Source of the DNA: DASYML01 sp036399835
Lineage (GTDB): Bacteria; Acidobacteriota; Blastocatellia; Pyrinomonadales; Pyrinomonadaceae
NCBI GenBank assembly: GCA_036399835.1
Contig: DASWMI010000074.1
Span: 1-45,099, forward strand
Length of the DNA: 45,099 bases
Direction: 5' to 3'
Part shown: positions 31,859 to 40,343 of the stretch, piece by piece
How positions within the stretch are numbered: the stretch's first letter is position 1
Layout of the letters: every line of letters starts with the position of its first letter
The notes under the pieces: generated by a model
Databases searched by the model: none
The model's input: the letters and a program-made list of their open reading frames with translations, nothing else
What the model was told of the DNA's origin: nothing
Translations under genes and position numbers: made by a program

Positions 31859-33610
31859 CTAAGCGATGCCCTCAAGCTGGTCCTCAAGCCCCGCAAAAAT
31901 ATCTCGCAGGCGATTGCGTGTATTTTCATCCACGGTCCAGAAACCGCGACCCTCCGCTTCAAGCAGCCGCGCGACGAGCGAGCGTGCCGAGTGCGGGTTG
32001 AGATTTCTCAAACGTTCGAGCATCTCTTCGTCAAAGACAAAGGTCTTCGCCACTTCCATGTAGACCCAATCGTCTACGGCATCCGCCGTAGCGCTCCAAC
32101 CGAAAGTGTTGGTGATGTGATTTTCAATCTCCGCGACGCCGCGAAAGCCATGCTTGAGCATCCCTTCGTACCACTTGGGGTTGAGCGTCTTGGTGCGCGT
32201 CTCAAGCCTCACGGTCTCTTCGAGCGAGCGCACCTTCGCCTGCGGAGAAAGGCTGTCGGAAAGATAGATGGCCGGGCGAGAGCGCGCGCGTTTCTCTATG
32301 GCTTTCGAGACGCCTCCGAGATATTCAAAATAGTGGTCCACATCCGTAATGCCGATCTCGAAAGTGTCTATGTTCTGGTAAGCGGCCTCGACGCGCGACA
32401 ACGCACGATCCATCGCGGCCCGCGCCTCAAGCCCTTCGACGGCGCGGCCCTTCGCGTCGCGCCCGTAGGCAAAGCACTTGCGCGTGACGAAAAGCTCGCC
32501 GAGCGTCTCGTCCTGCTCCCACTGCGAATCCATGACCATAAAGTTAACGTTCGTGCCGTAGTTGCCCGGCGCGTTCGAGAAGACGCGCACGACCGCTTCA
32601 TCAAAGCTGCACCCGTCCGTCTCCAACTGGTCCAGCACATGCCCGCGCACGTAGTTCATCTCCGGCGGCTCATCAAGCATCGCCACCACTCGCACGGCCT
32701 TATCCAGGAGGCCCATCGTCGCGCCGAAAAGATCGCGGAAGATGCCTGAGACCGTCATCACTATGTCTATCCGCGGGCGATTCAATTTTTCGAGCGGGAT
32801 CGGCTCAACTCCCGTCGCGCGGTTCATGGCATCGCGCACGGGCCGCACGCCGAGCAGCCAGAGAGCCTGCGCGACAGCCTCGCCCTGCGTCTTGATGTTG
32901 TCCAGCCCCCAGAGGACCAGCGCCATCGCGCGCGGGTAGCGGCCATGCTCGCGATAATGCCTTTCGAGCAGCAGTGCTACGCTACGCTCGGCGCGCATGA
33001 AAGCCGTCTCGGACGGGACGTGATAAGGGTTGATGGCGTGAGTATTGCGCCCGGTCGGCAGGATGCAAGGGTTCTGCACAATATCCGCGCCTGGTCCAGG
33101 CTCTATGTACTCGCCCCTCAAGGCGCTGAGCAGAGCATCCATCTCATGATTGCTCTTGAGCTGTTCGGAAATCTTTTCGAGCAGGTCGAAGACCGGACGC
33201 GAATCCTCCACCCTGACGTGCGCCGCAGCCTCAAGCCTGAGAGCAGCCGTGCCCGCACCCTCTCTGAGAAAGAGTTCAATAGCTTCCCTGACATGCTGGT
33301 CCACAACTTCCAGCTCGCGCCGCCTCAACTCATGCTCGCGCGCCGTCTTCAGCAACTCCTCATAGCTTGAAAAGCCAAGCCCCTCGGCGGCGAGTTCTGT
33401 GAGCGCGCGTGCGCCTGCTTCCGGCCTCTCAAACGAAGCCACCATCCGCAGCATATCGGCCTGCGCTCTCTCTTCAGGCGCTTGCCCGAAGAGATGCAGC
33501 CCGGTCGGAATCAGGCGCTGCTCGATTTCCAGCACCTGCTCGTAAAGCTCAAGCACGCGCCTGTCTCGCTCCGCGCCGGAGATTGTTTGAGATGGATTCT
33601 CTTCGCTCAA
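31859..33610 (-). CDS. bchH: Mg-chelatase subunit H, C-terminal part
   Basis: A 583 aa protein matching the second part of BchH/ChlH. It begins near the region VLEIEQRLIPTGLHLFG, normally mid-protein in the full subunit, and contains the conserved GRNTHAINPYHVPS, GLDNIKTQGEAVAQALWLLG, RPRIDIVMTVSGIFRDLF, FSNAPGNYGTNVN and the near-C-terminal NPKWYEGMLKHGFRGV and FGWSATADAVDDWVY. With the 741 aa N-part it makes 1324 aa, about the normal size, and no core segment seems missing. TTG start at 33610 with only a weak ribosome site; no frameshift remnant is seen at its edges. It lies 56 bp downstream of bchD. Confidence 0.9.
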   Translation of the reverse strand: MSEENPSQTISGAERDRRVLELYEQVLEIEQRLIPTGLHLFGQAPEERAQADMLRMVASFERPEAGARALTELAAEGLGFSSYEELLKTAREHELRRRELEVVDQHVREAIELFLREGAGTAALRLEAAAHVRVEDSRPVFDLLEKISEQLKSNHEMDALLSALRGEYIEPGPGADIVQNPCILPTGRNTHAINPYHVPSETAFMRAERSVALLLERHYREHGRYPRAMALVLWGLDNIKTQGEAVAQALWLLGVRPVRDAMNRATGVEPIPLEKLNRPRIDIVMTVSGIFRDLFGATMGLLDKAVRVVAMLDEPPEMNYVRGHVLDQLETDGCSFDEAVVRVFSNAPGNYGTNVNFMVMDSQWEQDETLGELFVTRKCFAYGRDAKGRAVEGLEARAAMDRALSRVEAAYQNIDTFEIGITDVDHYFEYLGGVSKAIEKRARSRPAIYLSDSLSPQAKVRSLEETVRLETRTKTLNPKWYEGMLKHGFRGVAEIENHITNTFGWSATADAVDDWVYMEVAKTFVFDEEMLERLRNLNPHSARSLVARLLEAEGRGFWTVDENTRNRLRDIFAGLEDQLEGIA

Positions 33611-33666
33611 ATTATTTCCCGCGACTTCTGTTCGCTATTGTTCGTTGATAATCTTCCCGTGGCCCG

Positions 33667-35832
33667 TCAGTGTCCGTTGTGCGCCGCGAGCCAGAGTGCG
33701 GACTGGTCCAGTCCTTTGGTTTCATGCGACGGCAGATAGAGGTACTGCCCGCAGAGCTTTTCCGCCAGCTCGCGGCCTTCGCCGCCGCTGGTAAACAGTC
33801 GCTGCGTATCAACCACCAGTGTCGAAACGGCCTCGCGCTGTAGCAACCGGCCCAGAAGCTCAAGCTCTTGGCGGATGAGATGCAGGCGCACACTTCTCTC
33901 GCACAAGGCATCCGCCGAGAGAGGAACGTTGGCGCGACCATCCGTGAAAAGCAGGAGCACGGTCTGCTCTGTGCCCTGGCGCGCGGCGCGTCTGGCAAGA
34001 GTGAGCGCGCTCAAAACACCTGCTGGCAGAGGGGTCGCGCCGCCTATGCGCAGCCCGGTTAAAAGAGCTTGCGCGCGCATCACGCTCCGGCTCGGCTCAA
34101 GCAAAACTTCCGCGCCCGCTTCACGAAAAGAGATGAGCGCGACGCGGTCTCTTCTGATGTAAGACCGCCTCAGAAGGCTTTCCAGCGCACCCCTGGCCTG
34201 AGCAATGCGATTAAGCGCCATGCTGCCTGAAGTGTCAATCGCGAAGATAAAGAGCCTGCCGCGCTTTCGCTTAAACTGCCTGTAGCGCAAATCCGATGGG
34301 CGCAGGGTCGGGGATCGCGGGTTAAGGATTGGCCTGGTCCAGTTAATCTCCCGTTCAAGACCTATTCGCTGCGCCATCACGCGCAGGGTCGCGTCAAGTG
34401 CGACTCGCGCCTCGTTTGTCCTCTTTACCACAGAGCGTGTGTAGCGTCCGCGCTTGGTGTCGTAGATGTTCGTGCGCGCATCTTTCGAGCGGCGCGAAGT
34501 GTGAGGCTTCTGTTTAGAGACGACCTGAGCGCGAGGTGAGGGATAAAGTGTCTCGTCCGGCAAACGAGCATCCAGAGGCGCTGGCGCTATGCGAGTCTCC
34601 GTGCTCTGCTGCTGCGCGTGCTTCCGGCTGACAGCACCGCTTTCATGCTCTTGATTGCTCTGCCTGCCCTGAGTCTCGCCCGGAGAGTTTGATGATGAAG
34701 AACCTTTGCCGGACGGGCCGCCGCTCTCTCTCTTTGTTTCTTGAAAGGATTCGGCGGTCGGGAAAAGCTGGTCCAGCGCCTGTTCGATACGCGCGGTGCT
34801 CGCCGTCTGTTCGAGCGGGTCGCGGCGCAGTCTATGTCGCAGCGCGAGGGCGGCCACGCGGCGCACATCCTCTGCCGCGACTTCGCGTCGTCCTTCAAAA
34901 GCCGCCAGCGCGCGTGCGGCCCTGCTGATGGTCAACTCGCCCCTGTGCCCGTCAACCTTCAAACGCAGACACAGCTCAGCGATGCGCCGCAGCAGCGCGG
35001 GCGGCATCCTGACTCTTTGCAGACCCGCGCTCGCGCGTGAAATCCTGCGTCGCAAAACGGTCTGCTCGGCGCTCGCGCCGGAGAGGAAGGCGGCGGGGTC
35101 TCGCTCGAAGGCTTCGCGTGATAAGACAATCTGCACGCGCTGGTCCAGGTCCATCTCGGTTTCAACCTGGACGTGTAGCCCGAAGCGGTCCAGAAGCTGC
35201 GGGCGCAGTTCGCCCTCTTCAGGGTTGCCGGAGCCTATCAGGACAAAGCGCGCAGGGTGTTCAATCGAGATGCCTTCACGCTCGACCAGATTGCGCCCTG
35301 TGACGGACGCATCGAGCAGCAGGTCAACCAGATGGTCTTCGAGCAGGTTCACTTCGTCAATATAAAGAAAGCCGCGATTGGCGCGTGCCAGCAGTCCCGG
35401 CTCGAAGGCTTTCAAGCCTTCCGTTAGCGCGCGCTCGATATTGATCGTGCCGCAGACGCGGTCTTCGGTCGCGCCCAAAGGCAGATCAACGACGGGGACT
35501 ACGGAACGCTCGACGGGGAGTTTGCCCACGGCTTCAAGCTGCGCCCGACAGGCCGCGCAAAGGCTCGCGGTCTCAAGCGGGTCGCAGCCGTAGAGACATC
35601 CGCGCACCCTCTTGATCGGCGGCAGTAAATCTGCCAGCGCACGCACGGCGGTTGATTTACCGGTCCCGCGATGGCCCATCATCAGCACGCCGCCGATAGA
35701 CGGGTCAACGACGTTCAGGATGAGCGCCAGCTTCATCTCATCCTGGCCCACTATGGCCGTGAAGGGATAGACCGGACGACGCACAGGCGCAGTTGAAGGT
35801 TTGACTAAGGATGTCGCTGTGCGACGGCTCAT
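33667..35832 (-). CDS. bchD: Mg-chelatase BchD-like subunit with intact AAA+ domain
   Basis: A 721 aa motor/adaptor subunit. The N-terminal AAA+ module is complete: Walker A GHRGTGKST (53-61), Walker B GFLYIDEVNLL (about 154-164), and IGSGNPEEGELRPQLLDRFG sensor region. A Ser/Gln-rich linker (about 365-415) leads to a von Willebrand A domain with MIDAS DTSGS (533-537), GGATPL and FTDGR. Classical BchD has a degenerate ATPase, so this looks like a combined I+D subunit, as in ChlID/cobaltochelatase-associated proteins. It carries four Cys near 79-95 (GCLYGC, LCAAC). It is upstream of both bchH parts and probably drives metal insertion with them. Confidence 0.88.
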   Translation of the reverse strand: MSRRTATSLVKPSTAPVRRPVYPFTAIVGQDEMKLALILNVVDPSIGGVLMMGHRGTGKSTAVRALADLLPPIKRVRGCLYGCDPLETASLCAACRAQLEAVGKLPVERSVVPVVDLPLGATEDRVCGTINIERALTEGLKAFEPGLLARANRGFLYIDEVNLLEDHLVDLLLDASVTGRNLVEREGISIEHPARFVLIGSGNPEEGELRPQLLDRFGLHVQVETEMDLDQRVQIVLSREAFERDPAAFLSGASAEQTVLRRRISRASAGLQRVRMPPALLRRIAELCLRLKVDGHRGELTISRAARALAAFEGRREVAAEDVRRVAALALRHRLRRDPLEQTASTARIEQALDQLFPTAESFQETKRESGGPSGKGSSSSNSPGETQGRQSNQEHESGAVSRKHAQQQSTETRIAPAPLDARLPDETLYPSPRAQVVSKQKPHTSRRSKDARTNIYDTKRGRYTRSVVKRTNEARVALDATLRVMAQRIGLEREINWTRPILNPRSPTLRPSDLRYRQFKRKRGRLFIFAIDTSGSMALNRIAQARGALESLLRRSYIRRDRVALISFREAGAEVLLEPSRSVMRAQALLTGLRIGGATPLPAGVLSALTLARRAARQGTEQTVLLLFTDGRANVPLSADALCERSVRLHLIRQELELLGRLLQREAVSTLVVDTQRLFTSGGEGRELAEKLCGQYLYLPSHETKGLDQSALWLAAHNGH

Positions 35833-36305
35833 AAGAGTGTTAGAAGCGGGAACAGAAATCGAGCAGCAAGACGGCAGTGGAAGCAGAAGCTATCGAACTG
35901 ATTTTAGGATGACGACCGTCAATCTTCCGGCTTCCATCGCCTGCTTGAGCATCTTCTTCGTGGACGGGCGCGCTCTTTAAGGCATCTCCTTTTTAACCGA
36001 AATGCACGCCGGCGGCAAGGCCGTTGCGGCGGGCGCAGCGAAGAAGAAAGAGCCGCCGATAAGTATTTTTCTACCCGCTCCTGGTCTCTGTATCTCTCAC
36101 GGCAGATTTTGTGACGGGTTTTATCTCTTCAAGAACTCTTTGCAACCTTAACTTATTTTGGAGGAGTTGCAGATGACAAAAGGGTGCATCTTGGTTATGA
36201 TTCAATTCTCAATTTTGGATTGCGTGGCCCGTCTTTCGGAGTCTTGAATCGTCAGCCGAAGGGTGTCTGGGCTGAGCCTTCATTTGTTCAAATCTTAAAA
36301 AATTG
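35833..36305. other. Divergent spacer between bchD and resB
   Basis: A 473-bp region between the divergent chelatase and cytochrome c biogenesis groups; both promoters must lie here. I see no convincing consensus elements. It contains a possible 24-codon leader frame (36173-36247) with a strong ribosome site. GC-rich words (gccggcggcaaggccgttgcggcgggc, near 36008-36040 on the plus strand) may fold weakly. Confidence 0.5.
36173..36247 (+). CDS. Possible 24 aa leader peptide upstream of resB
   Basis: ATG at 36173 lies 7 nt after a perfect GGAGGAG and opens a 24-codon frame (MTKGCILVMIQFSILDCVAR and four more residues) ending at TGA 36245-36247, 58 nt before resB. The ribosome site is stronger than that of resB itself. 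The peptide has two Cys and a hydrophobic middle. It could be a translated leader that controls resB/ccsA, or chance. Confidence 0.35.
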   Translation: MTKGCILVMIQFSILDCVARLSES

Positions 36306-37832
36306 ATGTCTGCTATAGAAGAAACAAAAACCGAGACGCAGCTTCCAGAGGTCGCCAAGCCAAAGACCGCCAAGGCGAAGCCTAACGTGCTGGCGCGGCT
36401 GCTCAACCTGCTCAGCTCCGTGCGCTTTGGCGTTGTGCTGCTCTGCCTGCTCGCCGCCGCCTGCATGATCGGGATGCTCGTCATGCAGCAATCCGTCGAG
36501 GGGTTCGACAAATATTACGCCGAGCTGACGCCTTCGCAGAAGATTGTCGGCGGCGCTCTGGGCTTTTTCGACATCTACCATTCCTGGTATTTCAACCTGC
36601 TGCTCCTGGTGCTCTCGCTCAACATCGTGCTGGCTTCGATTGACCGCTTTCCGGGGGCCTGGGTCTACATCAAGCGACGGAAGCTGGACGCCACGCGCGC
36701 CTATATCCTACACCAGAAGCAACACGCCTCGTTTGAAGTCAGAGGCGAGAGCCGGAGCGAGTTGGCTGAGCGCGTCTCTGCGGCGTGTCGCAGCGTCGGA
36801 CTCAAGCCCACCGTGACGGAAAAGGGGGCGCGCACCTTCGTCTTTGGAGAGCGGGGCGCGTGGAATCGTCTCGGCGCATACGCCGTACACGTCGCGCTCC
36901 TGACGACCTTCTTCGGCGGATTCCTGACCGCGCAGTTCGGGCGCACGGGACAGATGCCGCTTCAGCCCGGCACGATTACCTCGCAGATGTGGCAACTCAA
37001 TTACGCGCTTGACGAGATTACGCGCGTTCCGGTCTCTCTGCCCTTCACGGTCGTCTGCACGGATATTCAACAGAAGCTCATCAAAAAAGACGGCTCGATC
37101 TTGCAGAACAACACGATTGACTGGCTGACGAAAATTAAGATCAGGGACGAGCAGGGAGAGCATGAGGCGCTTGTGCATCTCAACAAGCCTTACGATTATC
37201 GCGGCTATCGTTTATTCCAGGCCAGTTTTATAGAGATGGGGCGAGCGCGCACCATCAACCTGCGCCTGACGCCGCAGGACGGCACGGCGCAGCAGGACGT
37301 GACCATCCAGCGCAACGGCTCGGCCACACTCGCCGACGGGACCCGTATTGACTTCATAGAGTTCTTCCCGGATTTTACGCTGAGGGGCGGCAAACCCGAT
37401 TCCGCTTCGACCGAATACAACAATCCTGCGGCGCAACTAAAAATCACTTCGCCCGCGGGCGAGATGAAGACGGCCTACGCCTTTGCCATGGAGCTGCCGG
37501 ACGGAGCGCCCGTCGGAGCGCCCGTGCTCGGCTACAAATATCGCCTCGCTGATTTCGAGAAAGCGCCCGATGCTCATATTCTTTCGGTCCAGCGCGACCC
37601 AGGCTCGAACATCGTCTATCTGGGCTTCGCCCTCTTGTGCCTGACTCTGTTGTCCGTCTTTATGTTCTCACACCAGAGAGTCTGGGTGCTGATTGAAGAG
37701 AAGGTTGAAGGATTTTTTGAAGTCACGCTCGGCGGCAATACTAATCGCAACAGGCTGGCCTTCGAGGATCGCTTCAAGCGATTAACCCAAGCGATCAGCG
37801 GGCACGCGCCCGTGGAGGAAGAGAAATCATGA
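36306..37832 (+). CDS. resB: System II cytochrome c biogenesis protein ResB
   Basis: A 508 aa membrane protein that with CcsA carries and attaches haem to apocytochromes c. TM helices lie near 45-65, 85-105, 195-215 and 435-455, with a large periplasmic domain between the third and last. The family-typical stretches SSVRFGVVLLCLLAAACMIGM and YHSWYFNLLLLVLSLNIVLASIDR are present. A TTG directly before the ATG is possible. The last codons overlap ccsA by 4 nt (ATGA). With eight haem c sites encoded nearby, a local assembly system makes sense. Confidence 0.92.
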   Translation: MSAIEETKTETQLPEVAKPKTAKAKPNVLARLLNLLSSVRFGVVLLCLLAAACMIGMLVMQQSVEGFDKYYAELTPSQKIVGGALGFFDIYHSWYFNLLLLVLSLNIVLASIDRFPGAWVYIKRRKLDATRAYILHQKQHASFEVRGESRSELAERVSAACRSVGLKPTVTEKGARTFVFGERGAWNRLGAYAVHVALLTTFFGGFLTAQFGRTGQMPLQPGTITSQMWQLNYALDEITRVPVSLPFTVVCTDIQQKLIKKDGSILQNNTIDWLTKIKIRDEQGEHEALVHLNKPYDYRGYRLFQASFIEMGRARTINLRLTPQDGTAQQDVTIQRNGSATLADGTRIDFIEFFPDFTLRGGKPDSASTEYNNPAAQLKITSPAGEMKTAYAFAMELPDGAPVGAPVLGYKYRLADFEKAPDAHILSVQRDPGSNIVYLGFALLCLTLLSVFMFSHQRVWVLIEEKVEGFFEVTLGGNTNRNRLAFEDRFKRLTQAISGHAPVEEEKS

Positions 37833-39421
37833 GTGAAGCCATCAATCAAACAGTCATCCCCACATCACCCAATCTCAATTTGAAAGGGACTCTGCGCTCA
37901 TACCTGCCCGCGCTGCTGGCCTTGACGGGCGCTGTGCTGATGCTTCTTTTGAGAATCCAGTTGGGCGGGGCGAGTTTTATGTCGGACGGAGCTTTGATGA
38001 TGCTGGCGCTGGCCTGCTATCTGACAGCCGCCACCTTTCACCTGACCAATCTCTACGCGCCTTCAAACTGGGCGCAAAGATTGGGCCTCTGGCTGGCGAC
38101 CTCCGGCGTCTTCTTTAATCTGGCGAGTTGGCTCGTGCGCTGGGTCAACGCGCGCGACCACGAGCTTGAGATTATCCTGCGCAACGGCGGCGAGATGCCA
38201 TGGGTCTGGCGTTATATTCCCTTCGCCAATCTTTACGACCTCTCACTGGCCTTTGCTTTCGGCGCAGGCATCACGACGCTGCTCATCGCGCATCGCCCGA
38301 ACTTCCGTTTCCTCGGCGCGCTGACGCTTCCGCTGGCCTCGCTCATTCTCCTGCTGGCCCGTTTTATCGGCAACGATTTTATCAATCTGCCGCCCGTCCT
38401 CGATTCCTACTGGCGGCCCATACACGTCGGCATCGCCTCATTGAGCTACGGCGTCGCGCTCGTCTGCTTTTCCATCGCCGTCATCTATCTGCTCAAGGAC
38501 AGGGTGAAACCGGAGGCGATGGCAATCTGGTCCAGCATCTTTGCGCTCGCGGTCTTTGCCACGGTGAGCCGTTATTCGGTCTTTACAGCCGCCAGCTATC
38601 GTGCCTCGACGATGCTCACAGGCTCAAAACAGCAGTTGCCTTTGCGCGTAGAGATTCCATACGTCGGCCCGATGCTGGTCCTCTGCGGGCTGCTCCTCCT
38701 CGGCGTCATTATCTCTTTCGGCATTTATCTCTCGAAGGAGGATGAGAGGGCGCGTCTCTGGGGACATCGTCTGCTCAAGCTCGCGCTCGTCACGCAGGCC
38801 ATCGCCATCGCGCTGCTGGTCGGGCAGGTCAAGAGCATGACGAATCTTCCTTCGCGCATCAACGCGAACCAGTATCCGCAGTTTGGCAAGTGGATGGCTG
38901 AACAGCAGGGACTAAAGCCGCAGGAGATAGCTCAACTCGGGGCGGCCAGGCTGGAACAGGCTGCGGCCAGTTGGACACAGGAAAACGGCTCAAGGCTGAC
39001 GCTCAGCCTTAACGCCAACCCTGTCGAGTTGGCCGCGCTGATTACGGCGCTCGTGGGCACGCTCTTCGTCATTCTCTTCAGCTTCCGCACGGAGCGTTTG
39101 CGAGAGGTGCTGCCGCCGCTCGAAAAGCTCGACAGCCTGATGTACAAGACTGCGGGCGTGACCTTTGCCGGACTCGTCATGCTCTTAATCACCGGCGCGG
39201 TCTGGGCCAACGAATCCTGGGGAGCATACTGGAGTTGGGATTCAAAGGAGGTCGGCGCGTTCGTCGCCATGTTGACCTATGCCGGATACCTGCACACGCG
39301 CATCGCGCATAGCTGGTCCGGCAGAAAATCCGCCTACTTCGCTATCGTAGGCTTTCTGCTCATCATCTTTACTTACCTGGGCGTCAGTTACCTGCTGCCC
39401 GGCTTACACTCCTACGCATGA
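37829..39421 (+). CDS. ccsA: System II cytochrome c biogenesis protein CcsA/ResC
   Basis: A 530 aa haem-handling synthetase component. It has about ten hydrophobic segments. The WWD-type motif is clear: ESWGAYWSWDSKEVGAF, the haem-presenting tryptophan-rich segment. The histidines expected next to it are present (YLHTRIAHSW). A large extra-cytoplasmic insertion lies at about 325-395 (SMTNLPSRINANQYPQF to ENGSRLT). The start overlaps the resB stop (ATGA). The protein is longer than minimal CcsA (about 320 aa). A hairpin element follows its stop. Confidence 0.93.
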   Translation: MSEAINQTVIPTSPNLNLKGTLRSYLPALLALTGAVLMLLLRIQLGGASFMSDGALMMLALACYLTAATFHLTNLYAPSNWAQRLGLWLATSGVFFNLASWLVRWVNARDHELEIILRNGGEMPWVWRYIPFANLYDLSLAFAFGAGITTLLIAHRPNFRFLGALTLPLASLILLLARFIGNDFINLPPVLDSYWRPIHVGIASLSYGVALVCFSIAVIYLLKDRVKPEAMAIWSSIFALAVFATVSRYSVFTAASYRASTMLTGSKQQLPLRVEIPYVGPMLVLCGLLLLGVIISFGIYLSKEDERARLWGHRLLKLALVTQAIAIALLVGQVKSMTNLPSRINANQYPQFGKWMAEQQGLKPQEIAQLGAARLEQAAASWTQENGSRLTLSLNANPVELAALITALVGTLFVILFSFRTERLREVLPPLEKLDSLMYKTAGVTFAGLVMLLITGAVWANESWGAYWSWDSKEVGAFVAMLTYAGYLHTRIAHSWSGRKSAYFAIVGFLLIIFTYLGVSYLLPGLHSYA

Positions 39422-39428
39422 AGACCGG

Positions 39429-39496
39429 AGATGAGCGATGAGAAACAGGCTATGAGTCAATAGCCTGTTTCTCATCAACTCATCAGCTCATCGGCT
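39429..39496. repeat. Long hairpin after ccsA, GATGAG family
   Basis: A perfect 17-bp stem (39437-39453 with 39460-39476; arms gatgagaaacaggctat and its complement) closes on a 6-nt loop gagtca. Extra GATGAGC / AACTCATCAGCTCATC words extend the pairing on both sides. It shares the opening GATGAGCGATGA with the repeats at 13948 and 14875. It starts 8 nt past the ccsA stop. No T-run follows. Confidence 0.9.
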
Positions 39497-39509
39497 CACT
39501 ACTTCCTTT

Positions 39510-40253
39510 ATGACAAAAGAGAACATCCTGTTTGGCATTATCGGCCTGCTGCTCGGTTGTATCGTCGGCTTCATAGGCGCTAACTCCCTGAACCAGAATT
39601 ACGGCGCGGGGCAGAAGGCTACGGCTCAGCCTGTGGCCGGGCAGGGCGCGGGTCTGCCTGCGGACCACCCGCCAGTCAGTCAATCAAACGGCGTGGCGGA
39701 CCAGCCGGGGATGCAGGAAGTGCAGGAGCAGATTCAGAAAGCGCGCAACGAGCCGAACAACTTCGACGCGCAGATGAGCGCCGCCGTGCTCTTCTACAGG
39801 ATTGGCCGCTATGATGAAGCGATAGAATATTTGATGAAGGCCAACCAGCTTCGCCCCGATGATTACCAGACGCTGGTGCGCCTCGGCGATGCCAACTTTG
39901 AGGCGGAGCACTACAAGGAGGCCGAAGGCTGGTATGCGGCGGCGGTGGCGAAGAATCCGAATGACGTGAACGCGCTGACGGACCTGGGTACGACTTTCAT
40001 GGCCCGCCAGCCGCCCGATTTCGACCGCGCCATCAAGGAATATTCGCGCTCGCTCGCCATCAATCCGAAGCATGAGCAGACCTTGCACAACATGGTCATC
40101 GCTTATACGAAGAAGGGCGATGCCGTTAAAGCACAGGAGATGCTCAACCTTCTGCTCGAAGTCAATCCGAACAACGAGGACCTGCCGAGGCTTCGCGCGG
40201 ACCTCGAAACCCTACGCTCTGGCGGCCAGCAAACTCCCACCTCCGCCAGATAA
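39510..40253 (+). CDS. Membrane-anchored TPR protein next to cytochrome c biogenesis genes
   Basis: A 247 aa protein. One N-terminal TM helix (LFGIIGLLLGCIVGFIGAN), a Gly/Gln/Pro-rich linker, then three to four TPR repeats (for example FYRIGRYDEAIEYLMKANQLRPDD and DFDRAIKEYSRSLAINPKH). Layout and position after resB/ccsA recall CcmI/NrfG-type chaperones that hold apocytochrome c, but no sequence feature proves that. It ends convergent with the secreted protein gene at 40344. Confidence 0.8.
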   Translation: MTKENILFGIIGLLLGCIVGFIGANSLNQNYGAGQKATAQPVAGQGAGLPADHPPVSQSNGVADQPGMQEVQEQIQKARNEPNNFDAQMSAAVLFYRIGRYDEAIEYLMKANQLRPDDYQTLVRLGDANFEAEHYKEAEGWYAAAVAKNPNDVNALTDLGTTFMARQPPDFDRAIKEYSRSLAINPKHEQTLHNMVIAYTKKGDAVKAQEMLNLLLEVNPNNEDLPRLRADLETLRSGGQQTPTSAR

Positions 40254-40343
40254 CAGAGGCTCAAAAGCTCACCTTTCATCTACCAGCTTGAATTCCTCAA
40301 AGCTGGCGAGACGCGCCGAACTTCAGACCTTTTATTAAAGTCT

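Noticed and set aside
31547..32749. 400-codon plus-strand open frame opposite bchH-C and the DUF2059 gene
   Set aside because: The opposite strand has recognisable conserved proteins across the same span; this frame is a shadow.
28997..33610. Cobaltochelatase CobN instead of Mg-chelatase H
   Set aside because: The N-terminal TRMGGLDF/DUF3479-type region and the GKQVGLS/GLDNIKTQGEA motifs fit BchH/ChlH; CobN lacks that N-terminal domain. The intact AAA of the D-like subunit is also seen with CobN, so some doubt about that partner remains.
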